Source: Thermoanaerobaculum aquaticum
GTDB taxonomy: Bacteria > Acidobacteriota > Thermoanaerobaculia > Thermoanaerobaculales > Thermoanaerobaculaceae
Length of the DNA stretch: 64,000 nt
Assembly (NCBI RefSeq): GCF_000687145.1
Contig: NZ_JMFG01000016.1
Coordinates: 138 to 64,137 of the forward strand
Direction: 5' to 3'
A model generated the notes under the pieces. It saw nothing but the letters and a program-made list of their open reading frames with translations. It ran no database searches and had not been told where the DNA came from. A program made the translations under genes and the position numbers. Position 1 is the stretch's first letter, and the number at the start of each line of letters is the position of its first letter. Positions 24,388 through 32,066 of the stretch are shown here, piece by piece.

Positions 24388-25520
24388 GCGTACTGCCCCT
24401 CCGCCTGGAGCCGGTCCAAAGCCGCGAGCAGTGGCGGCACTTCCTGGACCTGCCCTGGCGGATTTATCGTGGCGACCCTTGCTGGGTGCCACCGCTCAAA
24501 AAGCAAGTCAGGGGTTACCTGGACCTCAGCCACCCGTTTTACGCTTACGGACGGGCGGAACGCGAGGTCTTCCTGGCCTACCGCGGGAGCCGGCCGGTGG
24601 GGCGCATTGCCGCCATCCTCAACCGCGCCCACAACCAGTTCCACGGGGATCGCTGGGGCTTTTTTGGCTTTTTTGAGTGCGAGGACGACCCCGAAGCCGC
24701 CGGTGAGTTGCTGGCGGCAGCGGCCCGCTGGCTTAAGGAAAAGGGTTGCGAGGCCATGGTGGGGCCGGTCAACCCCTCCACCAACTACGAGTGTGGTTTG
24801 CTGGTGGAGGGCTTTGACACCCCGCCCACGGTGATGATGACCTACAACCCGCCGTACTACGCTTCGCTTTTGGAAAGCTGGGGGCTCGTCAAAGCCAAAG
24901 ACCTTTACGCCTACTGGTCCCCGGTGCATCCCGGCTCGTTGGATCGGCTCCGCCGCTTTTCGGAGCGCACCCAGGAGCGGGAGCCCAGCCTCACCGTTCG
25001 TGCCGTCAACCTCAAGGACTTTGCCAACGAGGTGCGGATCATCCAGGACATTTACAACAAGGCCTGGGAAAAGAACTGGGGGTTTGTGCCTACCTCCGAC
25101 GAGGAGTTCGCCTGGCTGGCCCGGGAGCTGAAGCCTTTAGTGGACCCCAAGCTGCTCTACATTGCCTTTTACGACGGGGACCCTGCGGGCTTTTTGCTTG
25201 CCCTCCCCGATGTCAACCCCGCCCTGGCCGAGCTCAACGGCAGCATGGCTAACCCCTTCCGGCTCTTGCGGGCCTACTGGGTGGGGCGCAAACCAGTGGG
25301 CTTGCGCCTCATCACCATGGGGGTCAAGCAGCAGTACCGCTTGCGGGGCATTGAGGGCGTGATGTTCTACCACGGGCTGCAAGCCGCTTTGGATCGCGGC
25401 TACCGCTGGTGCGAGTACTCCTGGATTCTGGAGGACAACGAGCTGGCCAAGCGCACGGTGCGGCTCATGGATGCCAAGCTCACCAAGGTGTACCGGCTTT
25501 ACAGCAAGCCGCTGGCGTAA
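24384..25520 (+). CDS. GNAT-like acyltransferase (bacterial ceramide synthase candidate)
   Basis: A 378-residue protein resembling large GNAT-fold proteins often found beside serine palmitoyltransferase genes. The central block GPVNPSTNYECGLLVEGFD and the C-terminal acyltransferase-like region (LRLITMGVKQQYRLRGIEG) are its clearest features. A proposed role is N-acylation of the sphingoid base or its 3-keto precursor, as by the unrelated-to-eukaryotic enzyme bCerS of Caulobacter. That assignment comes from context. ATG 24384 overlaps the upstream stop (ATGA), ending a tightly coupled four-gene run from queD. Confidence 0.7.
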   Translation: MSVLPLRLEPVQSREQWRHFLDLPWRIYRGDPCWVPPLKKQVRGYLDLSHPFYAYGRAEREVFLAYRGSRPVGRIAAILNRAHNQFHGDRWGFFGFFECEDDPEAAGELLAAAARWLKEKGCEAMVGPVNPSTNYECGLLVEGFDTPPTVMMTYNPPYYASLLESWGLVKAKDLYAYWSPVHPGSLDRLRRFSERTQEREPSLTVRAVNLKDFANEVRIIQDIYNKAWEKNWGFVPTSDEEFAWLARELKPLVDPKLLYIAFYDGDPAGFLLALPDVNPALAELNGSMANPFRLLRAYWVGRKPVGLRLITMGVKQQYRLRGIEGVMFYHGLQAALDRGYRWCEYSWILEDNELAKRTVRLMDAKLTKVYRLYSKPLA

Positions 25521-25542
25521 GCTCCAAGGGGCCCAAAGGAGC

Positions 25543-25571
25543 AAAAAAGATGCGGGACCGAAGTCCCGCAT
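25543..25571 (-). terminator. Rho-independent terminator with UUCG loop
   Basis: On the minus strand ATGCGGGAC (25571-25563) pairs perfectly with GTCCCGCAT (25558-25550) around a TTCG tetraloop, followed by C and six Ts. It terminates the candidate small RNA and any read-through from the aldehyde dehydrogenase gene. Confidence 0.9.
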
Positions 25572-25654
25572 TGCGGTGGGTTCCCCGGAGTGGTGCACCG
25601 GGTCTCCTCACCGCGCTGGGGGGAGCAAGCGCAAACGAGCGCCAGGTGCGCTCT
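25543..25654 (-). ncRNA. Candidate orphan small RNA (about 112 nt)
   Basis: A complete-looking RNA gene on the minus strand: promoter (25689-25661), predicted start near 25654, and a strong terminator ending at 25543. From the 5' end it folds into hairpin GAGCGC/GCGCTC (25653-25637), a longer stem GCGGTG/CACCGC enclosing CCCGG/CCGGG, and the terminator hairpin. No open frame is evident. I checked for signal-recognition RNA (no GGAA apical tetraloop with its conserved flanks), tmRNA and 6S features and saw none. Function unknown. Confidence 0.5.
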
Positions 25655-25660
25655 AAGAAA

Positions 25661-25689
25661 AATATGTGACTGAAAACGCTCTGTGTCAA
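25661..25689 (-). promoter_or_regulatory. Promoter of the candidate small RNA
   Basis: TTGACA (25689-25684), a 17-bp spacer and CATATT (25666-25661) on the minus strand. It lies in the gap between the aldehyde dehydrogenase stop and the terminator, where no protein gene follows. Confidence 0.55.
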
Positions 25690-25732
25690 CAGAGTGTCGA
25701 GCAAGCGTAAGCGCCGGCTTGCTTCCCGGCTC

Positions 25733-27166
25733 CTACGCACCCGGGGGCTTGGTAAGCACCAGAAGCCGAAGCTCAGTCATTTCTTCAAAGGCCCAAGCCG
25801 GGCCCTCCCGCCCAAACCCCGATTGCTTCACGCCGCCGTAGGGCATGGGGTCGGTACGCCAGGAGGGGATGTCGTTGGCAATGACCGCCCCCACCTCGAT
25901 GCCCTCCCAAGCTTGCTGGATCTTGCCCCAATCGCGGGTGAACACCCCGCACTGTAAGCCAAAGCGCGAGTCGTTTACCTTGGCAATGGCTTCCGCAAAG
26001 TCCTCAAAAGGCTCCAGGACCGCCACCGGCGCGAACGCTTCCTCGCACCAAAGGGGGTGGTCGTGGGGCACGTTTTCCAGAAGCGCGGGCCAAACCACCG
26101 AGCCTTCCCGTCGAAAGCGGGTTAAAAGCGTGGCGCCACGGGTGCGGGCGCTTTCAATCCAGTCCACGATGCGTTGGGCATCGTAAGCGGAAATCATGGG
26201 TCCGCAGAGGACCTGGCTGTCGGTGGGGTTGCCGGTGGGAAAGCGTTCGGCGGCGGCCACCAGGGCCTCTCGCATGGTTTGGTAAAGCTCTTTGGCCACC
26301 AGCACCCGCTGCACGGAAATGCAGGACTGCCCGGCGTAGGCAAAGGCCCCCAGGGCAATGCGGTGGGCGATGACCTCGGGATCACCGGCGTCCTTTTCCA
26401 CGATCACCGCCGCATTGCCCCCCAGCTCCAGAGTGACCCGCTTGTCCCAGCACTGCTTCTTGAGGTTCCATCCCACCGCTGCCGAGCCGGTGAAGGTTAA
26501 AAGTCGCACCTCGGGCGCTTCCAGCAGCTGCTGAACCGCGTCCCCGGCACAAGGAAGCACGGAAATCGCCTCCGGCGGAAGCCCCGCCTCCACCAAGATG
26601 CGGCCCAGGTGCAAAGCCGGCGAGGGCGTTTGCGAAGCTGGCTTGAGGATGATGGGGCAGCCCGCCGCCACCGCCGGCGCCATCTTGTGGGCCACCAGGT
26701 TCAGGGGAAAGTTGAACGGGGTAATGCCCACCACCACCCCAACGGGCACCCGGCGAAGCAAGCCCCAGCGGCCCTCCCCGGAGGGGAACCCGGAAAGGTC
26801 CAAGAGCCTGGCTTGCGCACTGCGGGCCACCCGCGCCGACTCCAGCAGGGTTTCCACGCAGCGGTCAGCTTCAATGCGGGCCAGCGCCAGCGGCTTTCCC
26901 GCTTCCTCCACCAGAAGCTGGGCCAAAAACTCCCGCTCTTGCTGCACCCGCGCTGCGGCGTTTTCCAGAATCGCCGCCCGCCGGTGGGGGGGGAGGCTGG
27001 CGATGGAGGTGCGGGCGTCTTTGGCCGCCTCCAGCGCCAGGCGCAACTGCTCGCCTTCGGCCTGCGCCACCTCCGCCACCACGGCCCCATCGAAAGGGGA
27101 GAGGATTTTCCTTGCGGTTTTGCCCTTCGTCACTGTGCCGGCCAGGAGCAAACCTTCTTTGCGCAT
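25733..27166 (-). CDS. NAD(P)-dependent aldehyde dehydrogenase
   Basis: A 477-residue ALDH-superfamily enzyme that oxidises an aldehyde to the acid. The catalytic cysteine is C282 in GQSCISVQRV and the general base is E247 in TLELGGN. The cofactor region ITPFNFPLNLVAHK is near residue 150. The substrate cannot be read from sequence; the form resembles glyceraldehyde-3-phosphate, lactaldehyde or succinate-semialdehyde dehydrogenase groups. The ATG at 27166 follows GGAGGG. A strong terminator hairpin lies only 24 nt upstream of the start, an arrangement that may attenuate expression. Confidence 0.92.
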   Translation of the reverse strand: MRKEGLLLAGTVTKGKTARKILSPFDGAVVAEVAQAEGEQLRLALEAAKDARTSIASLPPHRRAAILENAAARVQQEREFLAQLLVEEAGKPLALARIEADRCVETLLESARVARSAQARLLDLSGFPSGEGRWGLLRRVPVGVVVGITPFNFPLNLVAHKMAPAVAAGCPIILKPASQTPSPALHLGRILVEAGLPPEAISVLPCAGDAVQQLLEAPEVRLLTFTGSAAVGWNLKKQCWDKRVTLELGGNAAVIVEKDAGDPEVIAHRIALGAFAYAGQSCISVQRVLVAKELYQTMREALVAAAERFPTGNPTDSQVLCGPMISAYDAQRIVDWIESARTRGATLLTRFRREGSVVWPALLENVPHDHPLWCEEAFAPVAVLEPFEDFAEAIAKVNDSRFGLQCGVFTRDWGKIQQAWEGIEVGAVIANDIPSWRTDPMPYGGVKQSGFGREGPAWAFEEMTELRLLVLTKPPGA

Positions 27167-27190
27167 GGTCCCTCCACTGCCATGGTAGCC

Positions 27191-27228
27191 AAAAAAAACC
27201 GGGCCGCTTCCCCCCCGAAAAGCGGCCC
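27191..27228 (-). terminator. Terminator or attenuator upstream of aldehyde dehydrogenase
   Basis: On the minus strand GGGCCGCTT (27228-27220) pairs with AAGCGGCCC (27209-27201), followed by GG and eight Ts. Two smaller hairpins precede it: GGAGGC/GCCTCC around 27263-27249 and CCCGAGC/GCTCGGG at 27247-27230. It follows the EamA gene by 108 bp and precedes the aldehyde dehydrogenase ATG by 24 nt, with no room for a complete promoter in between. Confidence 0.8.
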
Positions 27229-27336
27229 GCCCGAGCGGAAGCTCGGGGGAGGCAAAGCCTCCGCTTCCTCAAAACCATCCCAGCGGCCGGATTTGTTCCC
27301 TCCTGGGCGCTCCCGCTACATCGCGACGCAGTAACG

Positions 27337-28239
27337 CTACCGTCGCGCGGTTCGGGTGATGATGACGCCGGTGAGCACCAGGACCGCACCCACCAGCTGC
27401 CCCGGGCTCCACCGCTCACCCAGGGTAAGCCAGGCAGTAACCGCGGCCACCACCGGGGTGGCGTTGGAGTACACGGCGGTGCGCGTGGATCCCAGCTGGC
27501 GAAGGGCGAAGTTCCATCCCAAGTAGCCCAGCCCAATGGCAAGCACTCCGGAAAAGGCCAGGGCTCCCCAGGCCGGAAGCGGGAGCTCCTGCCACGGCTG
27601 GGAGGTGAGCTCGGGGAGAGCCACCAGCACCAGCGGTGGAGCCCCCGCGAGAAACCCAACGGCAGTGGCTTTCATGGCGGGGACGCGGGCCAGCAGGGGA
27701 TCGGCGTAAAGCGTGTAGCACGCCCAGGTAAAGGCCCCCGCCAACATCAGCCCGTCCCCTCCCAGGTGGCGAAGGTCCAGGCTCACCCCCTGGCGGAGGA
27801 CGATGAGCATGGCGAGCCCGCCGGTGGCTAGAGCCACCCCGAACCAGGCTCGCAGCGAAAGCCGTTCCCGCCCCAAAAGGTGGCTTAAGACCGCTACCTG
27901 CATGGGCATGGTGGCCTGGATCAGGGCGGCGTTGCCGGCGGTGGTGCGAGCCAAACCCAGGATGAAGAAGAGCTGATACACGGTATTGGCCAAAAGGCCG
28001 GCAATGACGGCCTGTTTGCGCTCTTGCGGTGGTAGCCGCAGGCTTTGCCCGGAAAGCTTGACCAGCACCAACACCGTGAGGGTAGCCAAGGTGAAACGGG
28101 CTGCGTTAAAGGCCAGAGGGGAGAAGAAGCGAAAAGAGGCTTTGATGACCGAGTAGTTGGCACCCCAGATGACGATAAGCGTGGCCAGCACCAGATCGGC
28201 CACGCCAAAGGGGGAACGCGGGCGGGGCGGCATGGTCAT
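27337..28239 (-). CDS. EamA/DMT-family transporter
   Basis: A 300-residue permease of the drug/metabolite transporter superfamily, with ten predicted helices in two EamA repeats (residues about 12-145 and 155-298). The second repeat contains the usual GYLGWNFALRQLGSTRTAVY and the C-terminal WLTLGERWSPGQLVGAVLVL. It probably exports a small metabolite or amino acid; the substrate is unknown. The start at ATG 28239 overlaps the upstream stop as ATGA; a second ATG lies two codons later. Confidence 0.9.
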   Translation of the reverse strand: MTMPPRPRSPFGVADLVLATLIVIWGANYSVIKASFRFFSPLAFNAARFTLATLTVLVLVKLSGQSLRLPPQERKQAVIAGLLANTVYQLFFILGLARTTAGNAALIQATMPMQVAVLSHLLGRERLSLRAWFGVALATGGLAMLIVLRQGVSLDLRHLGGDGLMLAGAFTWACYTLYADPLLARVPAMKATAVGFLAGAPPLVLVALPELTSQPWQELPLPAWGALAFSGVLAIGLGYLGWNFALRQLGSTRTAVYSNATPVVAAVTAWLTLGERWSPGQLVGAVLVLTGVIITRTARR

Positions 28240-28658
28240 GCTTTCCCGCCAATGCTTTCCAAAAAAGCCCGCACCAACGCCACCGCCTGGGTAGGGCTGG
28301 AGTAGCGGGCCAAGGTCAGGCCCGGAAGCCCCGCCAGTAACCGCGAAACCCGCACCTCTTCCCGGGCCATGGCCAAAACCGGCTTGCCCACGCTTACGGC
28401 TGCCATGACCTCGATTCCCACGCCGTGGGAAGGGGTGGAGACCTCCGCCACCAGGCAGTCCGCTTGGGAAAGCCACGCCAGGTCCCGCTGGGCCAGCTCC
28501 CGGTCGGACAGCAGGTGGTCCGATGCTTGTTCCACCTCGCCAACCACGTGGGGTGTGAGCACCTCATGGCCCGAGGCGGTCAAGGCCCGCAACACCTCTT
28601 CCACGGCCGTGGTGTCCCTGTGGGGGTTGGTCATGGCGCAGGCCAGGTACACGCGCAT
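28236..28658 (-). CDS. DNPH1/Rcl-like nucleoside 2-deoxyribosyltransferase-fold hydrolase
   Basis: A 140-residue protein of the nucleoside 2-deoxyribosyltransferase superfamily. Like DNPH1 (Rcl), which hydrolyses the N-glycosidic bond of 2'-deoxynucleoside 5'-monophosphates, it has YLACAMTNPHRD at the N terminus, DLAWLSQADCLVAEVS near 59-74, and the catalytic glutamate E83 in GVGIE. It may cleanse modified deoxynucleotides. It is followed by the EamA gene (ATGA overlap). ATG 28658 has no ribosome site and a TAGACT box 6 nt upstream. Confidence 0.82.
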   Translation of the reverse strand: MRVYLACAMTNPHRDTTAVEEVLRALTASGHEVLTPHVVGEVEQASDHLLSDRELAQRDLAWLSQADCLVAEVSTPSHGVGIEVMAAVSVGKPVLAMAREEVRVSRLLAGLPGLTLARYSSPTQAVALVRAFLESIGGKA

Positions 28659-28664
28659 GCGGTA

Positions 28665-28688
28665 AGTCTAGCCGGCTGCTGGTAAACT
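28665..28688. promoter_or_regulatory. Back-to-back -10 boxes of a divergent promoter
   Basis: Minus strand: TAGACT (28670-28665), 6 nt before ATG 28658. Plus strand: TAAACT (28683-28688), 8 nt before GTG 28697. The boxes face away from each other with 12 bp between them, and neither gene has a ribosome binding site. Confidence 0.5.
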
Positions 28689-28696
28689 CCAAGCCC

Positions 28697-29419
28697 GTGG
28701 CGGAAGAACCTTTGGTGATTGCCATTGATGGCCCGGCAGGGGCCGGAAAGTCAGCAGCGGCAAGGCTTTTGGCCGCGCGCTTGGGTCTTCCCTACGTGGA
28801 TACCGGTGCCATGTACCGGGCCGTAGCGCTTTTGGCCCTGGAGCAAGGGATTGCCCTGCCTCCCGATGAGCAGGGCAAGGCCCGTTTGGTTTTGCTCGCC
28901 CGGCATTTGGACGTGCGGTTTGGCGGAACGCCAGCGTCGCCTAGGGTCTTCCTGGGCGCCAGAGAGGTGACCTCCGCCCTGCGGCGGGAGGAGGTTTCCC
29001 GGGCCGCATCGCTGGTTTCGGCTGTGCCTGAGGTGCGGGAAGAGCTGGTGAGGCGTCAGCGGGCCCTGGGTCAGGCGGGTGCGGTGATGGAGGGACGGGA
29101 CATTGGCACCGTGGTTTTTCCCCAGGCCAGGGTGAAGTTTTTCCTCACCGCTCGCCCGGAAGTGCGAGGAAAGCGGCGCTACGACGAGCTGGCAAAACAA
29201 GGGGTGAAGGCTGATTTGGAAGCTATTGTCAGCGAAATCCGCGAGCGAGACTTGCGTGATTCCACCCGGAAGGTTTCGCCCTTGCGGCCGGCCGATGATG
29301 CCATGGTGGTGGATACTTCCGACCTGAACCTGGAGCAGGTGGTGGAAGAGCTTTTGAAGCTCACCCACCAGCGGCTGCGCGGCTCCGCGCGCCCTGACTT
29401 ACCAGCAAACAAAACTTGA
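28697..29419 (+). CDS. cmk: Cytidylate kinase
   Basis: A 240-residue P-loop kinase that phosphorylates CMP and dCMP. The P-loop is IDGPAGAGKSAAARLL (residues about 10-25); VDTGAMYRAVALLAL and GRDIGTVVFPQA are the CMP-binding and catalytic regions, and RDLRDSTRKVSPLRPADDA is the LID. GTG 28697 is the only good start near the -10 box. Its stop codon lies inside the -35 hexamer of rpsA. cmk-rpsA-ihfB order is widely conserved. Confidence 0.95.
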   Translation: MAEEPLVIAIDGPAGAGKSAAARLLAARLGLPYVDTGAMYRAVALLALEQGIALPPDEQGKARLVLLARHLDVRFGGTPASPRVFLGAREVTSALRREEVSRAASLVSAVPEVREELVRRQRALGQAGAVMEGRDIGTVVFPQARVKFFLTARPEVRGKRRYDELAKQGVKADLEAIVSEIRERDLRDSTRKVSPLRPADDAMVVDTSDLNLEQVVEELLKLTHQRLRGSARPDLPANKT

Positions 29420-29445
29420 CAGCAAAAGCCAGAAACCGCTAACCT
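29416..29445 (+). promoter_or_regulatory. rpsA promoter
   Basis: TTGACA (29416-29421), an 18-bp spacer and TAACCT (29440-29445). The -35 overlaps the cmk stop codon. The predicted leader is about 50 nt and ends with a strong ribosome site. Confidence 0.65.
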
Positions 29446-29503
29446 TACGCGCTTGTGGAGCAAGCATCGCGGTGCCGGCCGGCATCGCTCGAAGGAGGCA
29501 TGA

Positions 29504-31291
29504 GTGGGCACCATCAGCAACGACGAAGCCAAGACGGGGCGAGGGCCTGTCAAGGAGGAAGCGAGCAAGCTGAACCGGGAAACCCTGCAAGAGCTCATGG
29601 CGGAGTCCTTTGGTCACCTGCAAGCCGGTGACGTGGTTACCGGCGTGGTGGTGGCCATCACGGACGACGACGTGGTGGTGGACGTTTCCTTTAAAACCGA
29701 AGGCGTAATCCCACGCTCGGAGTTTTTGGATCGGGACGGCAACCTCACGGTAAAGGTGGGCGACGAGGTGGATGTGCTCGTGGAGAAGTTCGACCCTACC
29801 ACCGGTGAGATCAAGCTTTCCCGGGAGCGGGCGGCGCGCATCCGCATTTGGGAGGTCTTGGAAACCGCCTATCGGGAAAAGACCCCGGTGCGCGGGCGGG
29901 TGGTGGAGCGGGTGAAGGGCGGCCTGTCCGTGGACATTGGGGTGCGGGCGTTTTTGCCCGGCTCTCTGGTGGACGTGCGCCCCATCCGGCGGCTGGAGGA
30001 TTACATCGGCCAGGATGTGGAGGCCCGCATCATCAACTTTGACCGTCGGCGCAACAACGTGGTGATTTCCCGTAAGGCCATTTTGGAAGAGCAGTTGGCC
30101 GCCCAGCGGGAAGAGACCCTGGCCAAGCTGGAAGAGGGGATGATCGTCACCGGCACCGTCAAGAACGTGACCGATTACGGCGTGTTCATTGACGTGGGCG
30201 GTATTGACGGGCTTTTGCACGTCACCGACATCTCCTGGGGCCGGGTGGGGCACCCCAGCGAGTACTTCAAGGTGGGCGACGAGGCCAAGGTGGTGGTGCT
30301 CAAGGTGGACCGCGAAAAGGGCCGGGTTTCTTTGGGCTACCGCCAGCGCTTCGAAGACCCCTGGACCCATGTGGAAGCCAAGTACCCCGTGGGGAAAAAG
30401 GTGCGGGGGAAGGTCACTTCCCTTGCTGATTACGGTGCTTTCGTGGAGCTGGAAGAAGGGGTCGAGGGCTTGGTGCACGTTTCCGAGCTTTCTTGGACCA
30501 AGAAGGTGAAGAGCCCCAAGGGCTTTTTGCACGTTGGTCAAGAGGTGGAAGTGGTGGTAACGGAAGTGGACGTGGAGAGAAGACGCTTGTCGCTTTCGCT
30601 GCGCCAAGCTGAGCCCAACCCGTGGGAGGACTTCGCCGCCACCCACCGGGTGGGGCAAAAGGTCACCGGCAAGGTGCGCAACCTCACGGAGTTTGGAGCG
30701 TTTGTGGAGCTGGCCCCGGGGGTGGATGGTCTGGTGCACATTTCCGATATGAGTTGGAGCCGCCGCATTTCCCATCCTTCCGAGATCCTGCAAAAAGGCC
30801 AGGAGGTGGAAGCCATCATCACCGCGCTGGACGTGGTGAACCAGCGGATTTCCCTGTCCATGAAGGAGCTGCTGCCCAACGAGTGGGATTCCTTTGCGTC
30901 CGCGCACCAAGTGGGCGACGAGGTGGACGGGTACATCACTAACGTCACGGATTTTGGTTTGTTTGTGGAGCTGGCGCCGGGCGTGGAGGGTTTGTGCCAC
31001 GTCTCGGAGGTGGAGAGGCTGTCTTCGGGACCGCTGGCGGAGGAGTTTCCCAAGGGGCGCAAGGTGCGCTGCCGGTTGATCCGGCTGGATTTCGCTGAGC
31101 GGCGCATCGGGCTTTCGCTGCGCGGTATCACTCAGCCGGACGGAAGCGAGGAGTCAGCTGCCGCGCCGGAGGCGCAAGCGGAAGAGGTGCAGGAAGCGGC
31201 AACCCCAGAGCTGGGCGAGGAGCCTGAAGACCTGGTGGCACCAGGGGAGGAATCGGTTGTCCCTGAGGCCGAAGGTAAGGAGGAGGCATGA
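29504..31291 (+). CDS. rpsA: 30S ribosomal protein S1
   Basis: A 595-residue protein with six S1 OB-fold repeats (roughly 37-105, 122-190, 208-278, 293-364, 380-449, 467-538), as in E. coli S1. Repeats show the G.V..V..YG.FV.....GLVH.S pattern. An acidic tail rich in Glu and Ala follows from about residue 545. S1 brings mRNA to the 30S subunit and helps unfold leaders. GTG 29504 follows GAAGGAGG; an out-of-frame ATG at 29500 is bypassed. It overlaps the HU-like gene by ATGA. Confidence 0.95.
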   Translation: MGTISNDEAKTGRGPVKEEASKLNRETLQELMAESFGHLQAGDVVTGVVVAITDDDVVVDVSFKTEGVIPRSEFLDRDGNLTVKVGDEVDVLVEKFDPTTGEIKLSRERAARIRIWEVLETAYREKTPVRGRVVERVKGGLSVDIGVRAFLPGSLVDVRPIRRLEDYIGQDVEARIINFDRRRNNVVISRKAILEEQLAAQREETLAKLEEGMIVTGTVKNVTDYGVFIDVGGIDGLLHVTDISWGRVGHPSEYFKVGDEAKVVVLKVDREKGRVSLGYRQRFEDPWTHVEAKYPVGKKVRGKVTSLADYGAFVELEEGVEGLVHVSELSWTKKVKSPKGFLHVGQEVEVVVTEVDVERRRLSLSLRQAEPNPWEDFAATHRVGQKVTGKVRNLTEFGAFVELAPGVDGLVHISDMSWSRRISHPSEILQKGQEVEAIITALDVVNQRISLSMKELLPNEWDSFASAHQVGDEVDGYITNVTDFGLFVELAPGVEGLCHVSEVERLSSGPLAEEFPKGRKVRCRLIRLDFAERRIGLSLRGITQPDGSEESAAAPEAQAEEVQEAATPELGEEPEDLVAPGEESVVPEAEGKEEA

Positions 31292-31560
31292 CCCGCGCGG
31301 AAATCGTGGAGGCCCTCACCAACCATTTGGGTTTGCCGCTCAAAAGCGCCAACGAAGCGGTGAACGTGGTGCTGGAAGCCATGGTGCAAGCGTTGCGACG
31401 GGGGGAGGAAATCGAGCTGCGGGGGTTTGGGTGCTTCCGTTTCCGGCAGCGGAAACCCCGCACCGGGCGTAACCCCCGCACCGGAGAAAAGGTGGCCGTG
31501 GCGGCAAAAAAGGTCGTTTACTTCAAGCCCGGAAAGGAGCTGAAGGAGCAACTGGGTTGA
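31288..31560 (+). CDS. HU/IHF-family DNA-binding protein
   Basis: A 90-residue histone-like protein that bends and packages DNA as a dimer. It shows the family signature: an N-terminal helical dimer region, then ELRGFGCFRFRQRKPRTGRNPRTGE, with the DNA-intercalating proline in RNP. The position after rpsA matches ihfB of proteobacteria, but HU and IHF cannot be separated from this sequence alone. ATG 31288 overlaps the rpsA stop. Confidence 0.93.
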   Translation: MTRAEIVEALTNHLGLPLKSANEAVNVVLEAMVQALRRGEEIELRGFGCFRFRQRKPRTGRNPRTGEKVAVAAKKVVYFKPGKELKEQLG

Positions 31561-32066
31561 GTTCGGGGCGGCTCGCTCACCTCTTTGCTCCTTGGCGTTT
31601 CGCGTACGTGTCCAAGGCCAGTGAAGTACCCGGTACCTGCATCTTTTGCGCTGCCATCTCCGGCGGGCGCGAAACCCTCACGGTGGCGGTGGGGGAAAGG
31701 GTCTTTGCCCTCCTCAACCGCTACCCCTACACCGCCGGCCACGTGATGGTGGCCCCCAAGGCGCACACCGGCGACCTCACCGCGCTGGATCGCGAAACCC
31801 TGGCGGAGCTCATGGAGCTAGGGCAAAAGCTGGTGCGGGCCTTAGACCGCGTGTACCACCCCCACGGCTACAACCTGGGCTTCAATCTTGGTGAGGCAGC
31901 GGGAGCCGGCATTGCCGACCACCTGCACCTGCACATCGTTCCCCGCTTTCGGGGGGACACCAACTTCATGACCACCAACGCTGCCGTGAGGGTGGTTCCC
32001 GAAGATCTGGAGGTCACCTGGGAAAAACTCACCCGCGCTTTGGAGGGTAACGATGCCGGCCGCTAG
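31557..32066 (+). CDS. HIT-family nucleotide hydrolase/phosphorylase
   Basis: A 169-residue histidine-triad protein. The triad is in DHLHLHIVPRF near residue 124, and a C-x2-C-like start (CIFCAA) belongs to the zinc-containing Fhit/Ap4A-phosphorylase-type branch. It probably splits a nucleoside-phosphate bond of diadenosine polyphosphates or adenylylated compounds. The best start is TTG 31557, overlapping the HU stop (TTGA); it keeps the conserved HLFAPWRFAYV segment, which any later start would lose. Confidence 0.87.
   Translation: MSSGRLAHLFAPWRFAYVSKASEVPGTCIFCAAISGGRETLTVAVGERVFALLNRYPYTAGHVMVAPKAHTGDLTALDRETLAELMELGQKLVRALDRVYHPHGYNLGFNLGEAAGAGIADHLHLHIVPRFRGDTNFMTTNAAVRVVPEDLEVTWEKLTRALEGNDAGR

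Noticed and set aside
25573-25654. T-box or SRP RNA in the intergenic RNA
   Set aside because: A GGTGGNACC-like string is present in part, but there is no downstream antiterminator/gene pair, and the GGAA tetraloop with flanking bulges of SRP RNA is absent.
29399-31000. A 533-codon open frame on the minus strand opposite rpsA
   Set aside because: It is a shadow of the S1 repeats; its apparent internal repeats mirror the OB-fold repeats of rpsA.
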